Positions 17,535-26,070 are shown, counted from the stretch's first letter. The stretch: DNA of 64,000 bases from JBGVMW01 sp045125095 (GCA_045125095.1 JBGVMW010000069.1:45196-109195), one strand, 5' to 3'. Translations and numbers: made by a program. Notes: generated from the letters alone by a model not told the origin.

Positions 17535-17752
17535 GGCTCCGGGTTGCAGTGAAGATTGGGACATGAGGCTGTTCGGAAAGGTATTAGTGATTCTTAGAGG
17601 GTTGGATTGGTGCGTTAAGCGGAAAAATATAGTTGTCTGAGCTTGCGAGTTCTATATTTTTCCGCTTGTCCTTAGCACCAATTCAAGCCTCTTAGAACCA
17701 CTTATACCTTGGAGCCTGCCCCATGTCCCAATCTTCACTGCAACCCGGAGCC
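17535..17752 (-). ncRNA. Long structured hairpin 2, inverted relative to hairpin 1
   Basis: The outer arms 17535-17565 and 17722-17752 are perfectly complementary over 31 bases but differ in sequence from those of hairpin 1. Middle arms pair at 20 of 23 positions. The internal loop, apical stem and tip (17624-17660) match hairpin 1 when read on the minus strand. Stem positions that differ from hairpin 1 change in pairs. Length and layout are nearly the same (218 against 219 bases). Confidence 0.6.
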
Positions 17753-17783
17753 GGACAGATAACCGCCATGATTAACCCGAATA

Positions 17784-17794
17784 CAAATCCGAAT
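17784..17794 (-). repeat. Right outer inverted repeat of the hairpin region
   Basis: CAAATCCGAAT, the exact reverse complement of 17090-17100. Together they bound a ~705-base unit. Confidence 0.5.
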
Positions 17795-17813
17795 GTTCCC
17801 ACACATCTGTAGT

Positions 17814-17850
17814 GAAAAAAAACTCCCCGCATTCAGCGAGGAGTTCCTTT
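17814..17850 (-). terminator. Terminator of the HPr-like gene
   Basis: On the minus strand, stem AACTCCTCGC/GCGGGGAGTT (one wobble) with loop TGAAT is followed by eight T, twelve bases after the stop codon. Confidence 0.88.
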
Positions 17851-17861
17851 GATTTTAAGAT

Positions 17862-18092
17862 TTATGCTACTGAGTATTTGTCTAAAATATCTTCAAAACC
17901 ATTATTACAACCAGAAAACTGTACGGTTAAGACTCTGTTTAAGTCCATTCCTAAAATACCTAAAATAGACTTTCCATCTACAACAACACGATTATAACAA
18001 ACATCCACATCAAAGTCACATGTAGTTGCTGCCAAAACAAAATCCTTTACTTCCTGTAAAGAATGAAGTTTGATTTTACGTTCCTGCTGCAT
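17862..18092 (-). CDS. HPr-fold protein lacking the active-site histidine
   Basis: 76 residues. The C-terminal half VVDGKSILGILGMDLNRVLTVQ matches the HPr segment around regulatory Ser46 (usually AKSIMGLLSL). The N-terminal half has no GxHARP motif: where HPr has the phosphoryl-accepting His15, this protein reads KLHSLQEVKDFVLAATT, without the pattern. It therefore cannot act as a normal PTS carrier and may be a Crh-like regulator or an HPr-fold protein of another role. I chose the internal ATG at 18092 because AAAGGAG lies eight to nine bases upstream; the ATG at 18122 has none. Single gene with its own terminator. Confidence 0.75.
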   Translation of the reverse strand: MQQERKIKLHSLQEVKDFVLAATTCDFDVDVCYNRVVVDGKSILGILGMDLNRVLTVQFSGCNNGFEDILDKYSVA

Positions 18093-18367
18093 ATACAAAC
18101 ACTCCTTTCTTTTTCGTGCCATTTGTTTGCTTCACGCTAATGATTATGACACGGCTTTCACAAAAAGTCAAATTCACCTAATTGTGTTTTGTATACATAG
18201 CATTCCCCACTTTTTTGTAATTTATACACAGTTTTCGTTTTTCATTTTCTACTTTTTTTCACATTCTTAACATTTTTTGTGTTTCTCTGCAAAAACAATG
18301 CAAAATCTTTTCCCAGCAACACTTGATTTTCTGCTGATTTTTGTAAGAATGATAACTCTTTTCGTTA
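18093..18367. other. Gene-free spacer
   Basis: Very T-rich on the plus strand. It holds the upstream region of the HPr-like gene. No hairpin, repeat or further ORF with a ribosome binding site was recognised. Confidence 0.4.
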
Positions 18368-18703
18368 TCAGAACACAATCAATCGATGTCGTCTCAAGGC
18401 GGAAAAATGGTCTTCTAACCGCTCCTCTAATGGTTCTGTCTCCTCACCAAACTGTTGGTACAACATGGTACCAATCTCCTCTACTGTATGTCTGCCATCC
18501 ATTTTCACCCAGATAAAGCTTCCGAATTTATCCAATACAATCTGACTTGTAACAGGAGCACCTGTAATTAGTTTTTTACATTTACTGACAAACCCTCTCT
18601 CCTCCACTTGTAGTCTGATATATCCTGCCGGTGTCATCTCCCAGTATATGGTTGGGTTTTTAATTGGAACTAAATCATATAATGATGCACTTTGATTATT
18701 CAT
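18368..18703 (-). CDS. PqqD-like protein (stand-alone RiPP recognition element fold)
   Basis: 111 residues. The segment GSFIWVKMDGRHTVEEIGTM followed by a helix ending in LEERLEDHFSALRRHRLI is typical of the PqqD winged-helix family. Members usually bind leader peptides of ribosomal peptides for a radical SAM enzyme. No radical SAM or precursor peptide gene is nearby. The closest upstream gene on the same strand is the S8 protease (156 bases away), so a link with proteolysis is possible but unproven. Confidence 0.75.
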   Translation of the reverse strand: MNNQSASLYDLVPIKNPTIYWEMTPAGYIRLQVEERGFVSKCKKLITGAPVTSQIVLDKFGSFIWVKMDGRHTVEEIGTMLYQQFGEETEPLEERLEDHFSALRRHRLIVF

Positions 18704-18803
18704 GGTTCACCCCCATCCCTCATCCTTAGAATGCATTACTACTATCATATACTATTCTCCTCATATGTAGCTTCATTTAGCAAATTCTTTCCTCACCTTT
18801 TCC

Positions 18804-18812
18804 ATTATAGCA
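18804..18812 (-). promoter_or_regulatory. Candidate extended -10 promoter of the PqqD-like gene
   Basis: Minus-strand TGC-TATAAT, about 100 bases ahead of the start. The -35 position is weak. Confidence 0.45.
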
Positions 18813-18859
18813 CCTATTGCAAAAATGTACATTTATTCCTGTTAAATTTATCATAAAAC

Positions 18860-20548
18860 TTATTCTACACGCAGACTTTCAAATGTTCCCTCCAAATCTA
18901 ATCGTCCAAACCCTTCTATCTGCGAAGGATACGTATTACCGGGCACACGCTCTGCCCCACGAATTAAATAATCAATAATTGCAACAGAATCAATAGGCGT
19001 TCCGCGTCTGGTAGCATTCCATTGAAATAAAAGTGCTGCTGCTCCTGCCGTAATACCAGCAGCCAGACTCGTACCGCTTGCTGTGATAAAACGATTATTT
19101 GGGGCTACTGTGCGAATATTGACCGCAGGTGCTACCAGTACCGGACACACTCTGCCCGATGGTGAAAATCCTCTTCCACTGTCAATGTAGTTACTTCCAT
19201 TTATGCTGTTATACCCTCCCACCGGCAATACATCCCGTGCAGCAGCCGGTGACGTATACGTTGTCTCCGGAGTAGAACGTAAAAAATAAGTATCCACTGA
19301 AAGAAATGGAGAAATTGGCATCCAGATATGATACCTTCCATAAGCAACATTGCTACCATATACTTGTAGTGTCCAGATACCGGGGGTCGGCTTAGTAAAT
19401 CGAATAATAATCACCTCTGAACCTGCTCTGGTTTCTGCAAACTGATAATCAATGCGAAGCGTTGTTTCCTCAAAAATAAAGGAATACTCTGTTCCCTGCC
19501 TTGTAATAGCTGGGACTCTGGGTAATTTCTCCCCTCCTGGAGAAGTAACCGCAATGCTAAATTCATCCGGTACACTTGCCCATAACTCCATCTGAAATCC
19601 TGCAACGTTTTCCCCCACTCGAATCTCCACATCCTGCACTTCTCCCTGCGTTGTCTGCTTTTCGCTAAAATGATGTCCTGTATTCGCCTCATTTCCACTT
19701 GGAACTACCACACAGATATCTCGCGCTCTGCTTATATTCTGTAAATACCGATCCAGCAAATCAAAACCCTCATGACCTCCCATGGAAGTTCCTAACCCAA
19801 TACAGATAACTAATGGCATTTTCTTCTCCGTTGCCAACTGCACAAGATACTGCGCTGCCAGAATAATATCATTCTCCTGATAAGCCGGTACTCCTTCTGG
19901 TATAAAATAAAACTCCCGAAGATATTGTTTTGCAGGCTTCAGCTTTACCACAGCAAGGGTTGCCTCCGGTGCTGCTCCGGAAAATTGTTCCTCCATCACT
20001 GTATTGCCTGCTGCAATTCCCGCTAACCGGGTTCCGTGTCCAATACTGTCTATTTCCGGGACAACGGTAAGCGGGTCTTCACTTACCAAGGCTGTATTTA
20101 GCTGTACTTTTGTATATTCTGCGCCATATAAAAATCCTTCCGGCGGTGTGCCTTCCTCTGCCGACTGATCCCAGATAGCCTGTATTCTGGTGCTTCCATC
20201 ATTCAATCGGAATACATCATTCCGGTAATCAATTCCAGAATCAATAATCCCAATCATTACCCCCTGCCCCTTTAAATTTAAAAAAGGCTGATTCTGCATC
20301 TGGTATACCCCTGCAGCTGTTAATGCATCAATATCCATAATCCCATAGCATTTTGGTATTGACGAATACGTGTAATTGCTATAATTTAATTCCAATGCCT
20401 GAGCTTTGTTTACAAAGATAACAGAATCATACTGTCCGACTGGCAGAATACAATTCTCTGCAAATTCATCCTTGAACTGTTCATATGGCAACGGCACTAA
20501 GAAATCAAAATAGTCATTTGACTGTATTCTTTCATTGCAATCCGGCAT
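18860..20548 (-). CDS. S8 subtilisin-like serine protease (Csp-type)
   Basis: 562 residues without a signal peptide. The catalytic triad is intact: D103 (GIIDSGIDY), H171 (GHGTRLAGI) and S494 (SGTSLAAG). A long insertion of about 200 residues between His and Ser forms the jelly-roll-like domain seen in clostridial Csp proteases. In Clostridium perfringens Csp enzymes activate the cortex lytic enzyme during germination, while many gut Lachnospiraceae carry homologues of unknown role. A short N-terminal segment (1-60) may be a prodomain. The gene starts 26 bases after the clpX terminator; RBS TGGAGA. Confidence 0.88.
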   Translation of the reverse strand: MPDCNERIQSNDYFDFLVPLPYEQFKDEFAENCILPVGQYDSVIFVNKAQALELNYSNYTYSSIPKCYGIMDIDALTAAGVYQMQNQPFLNLKGQGVMIGIIDSGIDYRNDVFRLNDGSTRIQAIWDQSAEEGTPPEGFLYGAEYTKVQLNTALVSEDPLTVVPEIDSIGHGTRLAGIAAGNTVMEEQFSGAAPEATLAVVKLKPAKQYLREFYFIPEGVPAYQENDIILAAQYLVQLATEKKMPLVICIGLGTSMGGHEGFDLLDRYLQNISRARDICVVVPSGNEANTGHHFSEKQTTQGEVQDVEIRVGENVAGFQMELWASVPDEFSIAVTSPGGEKLPRVPAITRQGTEYSFIFEETTLRIDYQFAETRAGSEVIIIRFTKPTPGIWTLQVYGSNVAYGRYHIWMPISPFLSVDTYFLRSTPETTYTSPAAARDVLPVGGYNSINGSNYIDSGRGFSPSGRVCPVLVAPAVNIRTVAPNNRFITASGTSLAAGITAGAAALLFQWNATRRGTPIDSVAIIDYLIRGAERVPGNTYPSQIEGFGRLDLEGTFESLRVE

Positions 20549-20573
20549 ATATTCTCCAGACTTTCGAGTAATA

Positions 20574-20607
20574 AATTGCTCCCCTGTTTAAGTGACAGGG
20601 GAGCAAT
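20574..20607 (-). terminator. Terminator after clpX
   Basis: Perfect stem ATTGCTCCCCTGT/ACAGGGGAGCAAT with a seven-base loop, 34 bases after the clpX stop. The following T-rich stretch (TTTATT) is moderate, so read-through into the protease gene is possible. Confidence 0.8.
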
Positions 20608-20640
20608 GCATTACATTTTTCTATTATACTATGTCATATT

Positions 20641-22062
20641 TTATTGATTGTGCTTATCCTCTAATGAGAATGGTTCATTAGAGCGGATTTCGATCAGTGG
20701 ACCTCCCTTTTTTTCAATGTACTCTTTTGTAATTGTTACTTTTCCTATATTATCATCCTTTGGAATTTCATACATGATATCTAACATGAACTCTTCGATG
20801 ATTGCACGTAATGCTCTTGCTCCAGTATCTTTCTTCATAGCTTCGTCAGCAATTGCTTCCAATGCGTCATCCTCAAAGACAAGCTGAACCTCATCTAATT
20901 CTAAAAGTTTACAATATTGCTTTAATATAGCGTTTTTAGGCTCTTTCATAATCTGAACCAACATTTCTTTTGTCAGTCCGTCTAATGTAAGCAGAATCGG
21001 CAAACGTCCCAAAAATTCCGGTATCATACCAAATTTTCGGATATCCTCCACCGTTACCTGATTCAGCACACTGTGGTCCCCATCAAATCGGTCTTTCAGC
21101 TCTGCATGGAAGCCGATAGAAGATGACTTATTTAAACGTGTCTTAATGATTTCTTCCAGTTCCGGGAATGCACCGCCACAAATAAATAAAATATTTTTCG
21201 TATTTACTGTTACCAAAGGCACCATAGCATTCTTACTGTTGGCACCAACAGGCACCTCCACCTCGCTGCCTTCTAACAGTTTTAACATACCTTGCTGTAC
21301 AGATTCACCACTGACATCTCGCTGGTTTGTATTTTTCTTTTTTGCAATCTTATCAATCTCATCAATGAAAATAATACCCTTCTCTGCACGCTCTACATCA
21401 TTGTCCGCAGCTGCTAACAATTTAGATACAACACTTTCAATGTCATCACCGATATAGCCAGCTTCCGTCAGAGATGTGGCATCTGTAATGGCTAACGGCA
21501 CATCTAAAATTCTTGCTAATGTCTTAACTAAAAATGTCTTACCGGAACCAGTTGGTCCAATCATCAGCAGGTTTGATTTTTCAATTTCCACATCATCTGT
21601 TACACCAGCAGCCACTCTCTTATAATGGTTATACACGGCAACAGATATTACCTTTTTGGCATGCTCCTGCCCCACCACATATTCATCAAGACTTGCCTTA
21701 ATCTTATGAGGTGCTGGAATGTTTTTGATATCCAGTATCGGACTATTTCCTGCCTTTTTCTTCTTTAGCTTCTGTTTTTTACTGATTGGCTGTCCCATAG
21801 ACTGGTCACCCATATCGTTATTTGGTCCACCCATGCCCGGAAAGAAACCAAACGTCCCCATATTCGGCATATTTTTCATCATTGCCTCATAATCCATTGG
21901 CGTCTGATTCATTGTATCAATCGTCTTTTGCATACAATCATTGCAAATGCAGATGTTATTTGGCAAATGCATCATTTTGCCTGCTTTGCTCTCCGGTCTA
22001 CGGCAAATATAACAAATATCTTCATATTCGGAATTCTCATTTGTGTTCTCAAATTCTGACAT
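20641..22062 (-). CDS. clpX: ATP-dependent protease ATP-binding subunit ClpX
   Basis: AAA+ unfoldase that feeds ClpP. The N-terminal C4 zinc domain has C17, C20, C40 and C43. Walker A GPTGSGKT is at 169-176, Walker B IIFIDEID near 230-237, and the pore loop reads GYIGDD (usual GYVGED). At 473 residues it is longer than the usual ~420. The extra length is a Met/Gly/Asn-rich and then Lys-rich linker at about residues 55-105. clpP is not adjacent, unlike in many Firmicutes, so this may be a second ClpX paralogue. RBS AGAGGTAG. Confidence 0.88.
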   Translation of the reverse strand: MSEFENTNENSEYEDICYICRRPESKAGKMMHLPNNICICNDCMQKTIDTMNQTPMDYEAMMKNMPNMGTFGFFPGMGGPNNDMGDQSMGQPISKKQKLKKKKAGNSPILDIKNIPAPHKIKASLDEYVVGQEHAKKVISVAVYNHYKRVAAGVTDDVEIEKSNLLMIGPTGSGKTFLVKTLARILDVPLAITDATSLTEAGYIGDDIESVVSKLLAAADNDVERAEKGIIFIDEIDKIAKKKNTNQRDVSGESVQQGMLKLLEGSEVEVPVGANSKNAMVPLVTVNTKNILFICGGAFPELEEIIKTRLNKSSSIGFHAELKDRFDGDHSVLNQVTVEDIRKFGMIPEFLGRLPILLTLDGLTKEMLVQIMKEPKNAILKQYCKLLELDEVQLVFEDDALEAIADEAMKKDTGARALRAIIEEFMLDIMYEIPKDDNIGKVTITKEYIEKKGGPLIEIRSNEPFSLEDKHNQ

Positions 22063-22190
22063 AACTACCTCTATTCTGCTGCTTCACAGCTGCTCTATCT
22101 TTTATCTTTACAACGGACTCTATAACCTGTCTTTAAACATGTTCACCGCTATCATTCTTTCTCTTTTGGCATTTTCATACCTCGTCACTG

Positions 22191-22219
22191 ATTATACAGG
22201 AAATGTACCTATGTGACAA
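22191..22219 (-). promoter_or_regulatory. Promoter of clpX
   Basis: Minus strand TTGTCA (22219-22214), a 17-base spacer and a perfect TATAAT (22196-22191), about 130 bases ahead of the start. Confidence 0.75.
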
Positions 22220-22239
22220 GAAGGAAAGTATTAGATTTT

Positions 22240-22262
22240 TTATATACTAGGAAATTGCGAGT
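22240..22262 (-). repeat. Intergenic repeat, copy 4 (partial)
   Basis: The minus strand reads GCAATTTCCTAGTATATAAA followed by AAA, the same core as copies 1-3. It lies just upstream of the clpX promoter. Confidence 0.6.
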
Positions 22263-22313
22263 AGTTATTGGACTTCCCCCAGTAGAAACGTGCTCCGCCA
22301 GGCGCACCTAAAC

Positions 22314-22346
22314 AAAAAGCAGGCATGCGAAACATGCCTACTCTTT
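22314..22346 (-). terminator. Terminator of the HtrA-type protease gene
   Basis: Minus-strand stem GTAGGCATG/CATGCCTGC with a short loop, followed by TTTTTG. About 20 bases after the stop. Confidence 0.88.
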
Positions 22347-22364
22347 TGTCGGTTCATTATGCAA

Positions 22365-23855
22365 TTACGGATTCATCTGGAATGGGAAAAAATTATAATA
22401 CTCATCGCTATCGCTTCCACTATCATCCTGTTGTGTGGTAGTAGATTCTTCCTCTTCCGGCAAATCACCTAATGTCAAAGTAAGTTCCTGCTCCTTATAT
22501 TCGCCATTGCTAATACGTGCTACTGTAATAGTAATTGTCTCTCCCTTTTTGTAATATTCTAATTTACCTGAAAGGTCTGTCATAGATTCAATGCTATCAC
22601 CGTCTACCTTCACAATAATATCACCCATTTGCACACCAGCCTGCTCAGCTGCTTTTCCTTCAATTACTTCTGCTACATATACGCCATAAGGCATTCCGTA
22701 GCCTTGATTAAACTCCTGTGTTACGCTGTTACCACGGATGCCAAGATATCCTCTATCTGCTTCCTCTACCTTAGTACGTGTTTCTTTATTCATCAATTCA
22801 TCAATAATTGGTTTTGCCTGTGAAATTGGAATAGCATATCCCATATTGTCTACACTAGTACCAGAACCACTAGAAGATATCTTTGCGGAATTAATACCAA
22901 TCAATTGACCCTTAGAATTCAACAAAGCACCACCACTATTACCGGCATTGATTGCTGCATCTGTCTGAATGAAGGAAGATGACATTTCATCATCACCTAA
23001 ATTTACATTTACTGCACTGATAATACCGGATGTTACAGACTGTCCATAGCCTAATGCATTACCAATAGCAACGACCGGCTCTCCTAACTGTAAAGATTCC
23101 GAATCGCCCAGAGTTGCGTAGGCAATCTGTTCTAATGTTGTGGACTTCACATCTGAAATATTTACAGCTACCACTGCCAAGTCCATGCTGGAATCTGTAC
23201 CTTTTATCTGAGCAGAAACAGATTCTCCGTCTACAAACGTTACTGTTAATGTCGTCGCACCATCTACTACATGGTTGTTGGTAACAATGAGAAGCTCTGA
23301 ATCATTCTGTCCTACTAAAATACCGGAACCACTTCCCTGTCCTTCATAAGTATACTGCTGACCGCCCCATCCACTGACAGTCTCTTGTGATGTCATAGAT
23401 ATGGACACCATGGCCGGCATATTGGCTTTTACTACTGATGTCACATCTGTGACAACCACTTCTGTTTCCTCACTTGCTGTTGTAACCTGTGGTACCTGAA
23501 CTGCAGTATCTTTCTTTTCCGTATTAACATCTGTCTCTGTATCAGTCGCATCACTGGATGCTGTTAAAGCGTTTATTCTATCCGAAATTTCATTTCCAAT
23601 TCGTGAAACAGTGGCAACGCCAAGTGTCACTACCAAGCCTGCTGCTACCACAGAACCTACAACAATCCCTACTTTTTTCCCTTTGCCTTTCTTTTTCTTA
23701 GGCGGCTGGTTATTCATTGTATCCTGCTGTGAGGAATACTGGTAAGTAGATGACTGGTTCTGCGACTGTTCTCCATATGGATAATTCTCTCCGTAATAAG
23801 AATTTTCTCCCTGATTATCGTTACCTACTGGTTCATTTTCATAATTATCGTACAT
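22365..23855 (-). CDS. HtrA/DegP-like membrane-anchored serine protease
   Basis: 496 residues. A cytosolic N-terminus rich in Asn, Gln, Ser and Tyr (1-50) and a Lys cluster precede one membrane helix (about 62-84). The extracellular trypsin-like domain has H195 (TNNHVVDG), D225 (SMDLAVV) and S307 (NAGNSGGA). A single PDZ domain follows (about 375-470) and then a Glu/Thr/Ser-rich tail. Role: surface protein quality control under stress. ATG at 23855 follows AAAGGAAG by six bases; upstream in-frame codons to 23984 lack a ribosome binding site and would add an unlikely extension. Confidence 0.92.
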   Translation of the reverse strand: MYDNYENEPVGNDNQGENSYYGENYPYGEQSQNQSSTYQYSSQQDTMNNQPPKKKKGKGKKVGIVVGSVVAAGLVVTLGVATVSRIGNEISDRINALTASSDATDTETDVNTEKKDTAVQVPQVTTASEETEVVVTDVTSVVKANMPAMVSISMTSQETVSGWGGQQYTYEGQGSGSGILVGQNDSELLIVTNNHVVDGATTLTVTFVDGESVSAQIKGTDSSMDLAVVAVNISDVKSTTLEQIAYATLGDSESLQLGEPVVAIGNALGYGQSVTSGIISAVNVNLGDDEMSSSFIQTDAAINAGNSGGALLNSKGQLIGINSAKISSSGSGTSVDNMGYAIPISQAKPIIDELMNKETRTKVEEADRGYLGIRGNSVTQEFNQGYGMPYGVYVAEVIEGKAAEQAGVQMGDIIVKVDGDSIESMTDLSGKLEYYKKGETITITVARISNGEYKEQELTLTLGDLPEEEESTTTQQDDSGSDSDEYYNFFPFQMNP

Positions 23856-24001
23856 AATACTCTTCCTTTCTATTCCATAACAAGAACCACACGTTCCTTG
23901 CTTTGTTTTCGTAACTATTCCATATCCCATAGTTATCAACATATATCCATACAAAATCTCCTGTGACGCGGCTTTTGCCTGCACTCACTATCGGTTCATA
24001 C

Positions 24002-24026
24002 GGACTGTGCTGTACAATACAGTCCT
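24002..24026. other. Hairpin between glmS and the htrA-type gene
   Basis: GGACTGT and ACAGTCC enclose a ten-base loop. No T run on either side, so it is not a clear terminator. It could lie in the leader of the protease gene. Confidence 0.35.
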
Positions 24027-24122
24027 ATTCTGAATAGTTATCTTTCCGCTTACAAATCTATCATAATAAGTATTTGTGATAAAAATGTGTCGTAATCTTT
24101 AAAAAAGATAGAGTAATTGTAT

Positions 24123-25955
24123 CTATTCAACCGTAACAGATTTAGCAAGGTTACGCGGTTTGTCTACGTCACAGCCTCTACCGATGGAAATATAGTAGGA
24201 AAATAACTGTAACGGAATTACGGCTAAGGAATTGGTAAAGTACTTGTTTGTTCCCGGAATGTAGATTACATAATCACAGTTTTCTTCAATTTCTGCATTG
24301 CCCTCGTTGGTTACTGCAATTACAAATGCACCTCTGGATTTTACTTCCACAATATTACTTACTGTTTTCTTATATAAATCTTCCTGCGTTACCACAGCAG
24401 CTACCAAGGTTCCTTCTTCTATTAAAGAAATCGTTCCATGCTTTAATTCTCCTGCCGCATACGCTTCAGAATGAATATAGGAGATTTCCTTCAACTTTAA
24501 AGAACCTTCTAAGGAGATCGCATAGTCGATTCCCCTTCCGATAAAGAATACGTCCTTTGCTGCAAGATAACGGTTGGCAAACTTCTGGATACGCTCTTTG
24601 TTATTCAATACCATTTCAATCTGGTCAGGCAGACACTTCAAATCTTCGATCATAGATTCTAATGTATCCCCGTCGATAGTTCCTCTTACCTCTGCTAATT
24701 TTAACGCTAATACATAATGGGCTATCAACTGTGCACTATACGCCTTCGTAGTCGCAACCGCAATCTCCGGTCCTGCCAAAGTATACAGTACAGCATCTGC
24801 CTCTCTTGCAATGGAACTGCCTACTACGTTTACAATTGCAAGCACCTTTATCCCATTTGCCTTAGCTTCACGCAATGCCGCTAAAGAATCTGCTGTTTCC
24901 CCTGACTGGCTGATAATAACCACCAGAGAATCTTTATCAAAAATCGGATTGCGATAGCGGAATTCTGATGCTAAGTCAACCTCTACCGGTACCCTGGAAA
25001 TGCCTTCTAAAATGTATTTTGCCGTAACACCGGTATGATAGGCGGAACCACAAGCTACAATTACAATCTTGCTTATGTTTTTCATTTCTTCTTCTGTTAA
25101 ATTTACCGCGGATAAATCCAGTTTGTTATTTTTCAAATATGCATACAAGGTATCACGAACTGCCTTTGGCTGTTCATACATTTCCTTTAACATAAAATGC
25201 TCATATCCGCCTTTTTCTGCGGCAGTAATATCCCATTCAATGTGGGTTACATCTTTTTTGATTTCTTCTTCATCTACGTTATAGAATGTAATACCATCCA
25301 ACGCTAACTTTGCTATTTCTTCATTATTAATAAAATATACATCTCTTGTGTATTTTAAAACTGCCGGAACATCGGAAGCAATAATATTACCATGCTCACA
25401 TTCGCCAACAATTAATGGACTGTCCTTTCGAACAGCATATAATTCTTCCGGATGGTCTTTGAAAATGATTCCAAGGGCATAAGATCCTTCCACTCGGTGC
25501 ATTACTTTTGTAATGGCTTCTAATGGATTACCTTTATAGTAGTAATCTAACAGATGTGCTACAACCTCTGTATCGGTCTCTGACTGGAACTTATATCCGT
25601 TCTTTGTCAGTTTTTCTTTTAATTTTACATAATTTTCAATAATACCATTGTGAACAACAGCAATGGTCTTTTCTGCATTATAATGCGGATGTGCATTTGC
25701 TTCGGATGGTGCCCCATGAGTTGCCCATCTGGTGTGACCAATGCCCACATTCCCCGGCATCATGACACCGTCATGTGTAAGTTCACTCAACACCTTCAAT
25801 CTTCCTACCGCTTTTTTAAACTGCAATGTATCATTCTCTTTATTATAAACGGCAAGACCGGCTGAATCATATCCTCTGTACTCTAACTTTGCCAGACCAT
25901 CTAATAAAATCGGTGCTGCCTTTTCTGAACCAATATAGCCTACGATACCACACAT
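24123..25955 (-). CDS. glmS: Glutamine-fructose-6-phosphate aminotransferase (isomerizing)
   Basis: Makes glucosamine-6-phosphate, the first step of amino-sugar synthesis for peptidoglycan. The N-terminal Ntn glutaminase begins MCGIVGYIGS with nucleophile Cys2. Two SIS isomerase domains follow (about 290-425 and 460-600), with the signature ending KSVTVE. 610 residues, normal length. The upstream 200 bases do not show the conserved core of a glmS ribozyme, so its control is probably different here. RBS GGGAGGGA. Confidence 0.96.
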   Translation of the reverse strand: MCGIVGYIGSEKAAPILLDGLAKLEYRGYDSAGLAVYNKENDTLQFKKAVGRLKVLSELTHDGVMMPGNVGIGHTRWATHGAPSEANAHPHYNAEKTIAVVHNGIIENYVKLKEKLTKNGYKFQSETDTEVVAHLLDYYYKGNPLEAITKVMHRVEGSYALGIIFKDHPEELYAVRKDSPLIVGECEHGNIIASDVPAVLKYTRDVYFINNEEIAKLALDGITFYNVDEEEIKKDVTHIEWDITAAEKGGYEHFMLKEMYEQPKAVRDTLYAYLKNNKLDLSAVNLTEEEMKNISKIVIVACGSAYHTGVTAKYILEGISRVPVEVDLASEFRYRNPIFDKDSLVVIISQSGETADSLAALREAKANGIKVLAIVNVVGSSIAREADAVLYTLAGPEIAVATTKAYSAQLIAHYVLALKLAEVRGTIDGDTLESMIEDLKCLPDQIEMVLNNKERIQKFANRYLAAKDVFFIGRGIDYAISLEGSLKLKEISYIHSEAYAAGELKHGTISLIEEGTLVAAVVTQEDLYKKTVSNIVEVKSRGAFVIAVTNEGNAEIEENCDYVIYIPGTNKYFTNSLAVIPLQLFSYYISIGRGCDVDKPRNLAKSVTVE

Positions 25956-26070
25956 ACCTATTCCCTCCCAACCTGTTGCTTTTCAAAGCATTCACAGTAT
26001 TTTATGTTGTCTTTTCTATATTCATACACACAAGCTTCACATTATGCATTTACAATGCTCTATCGTGTAC

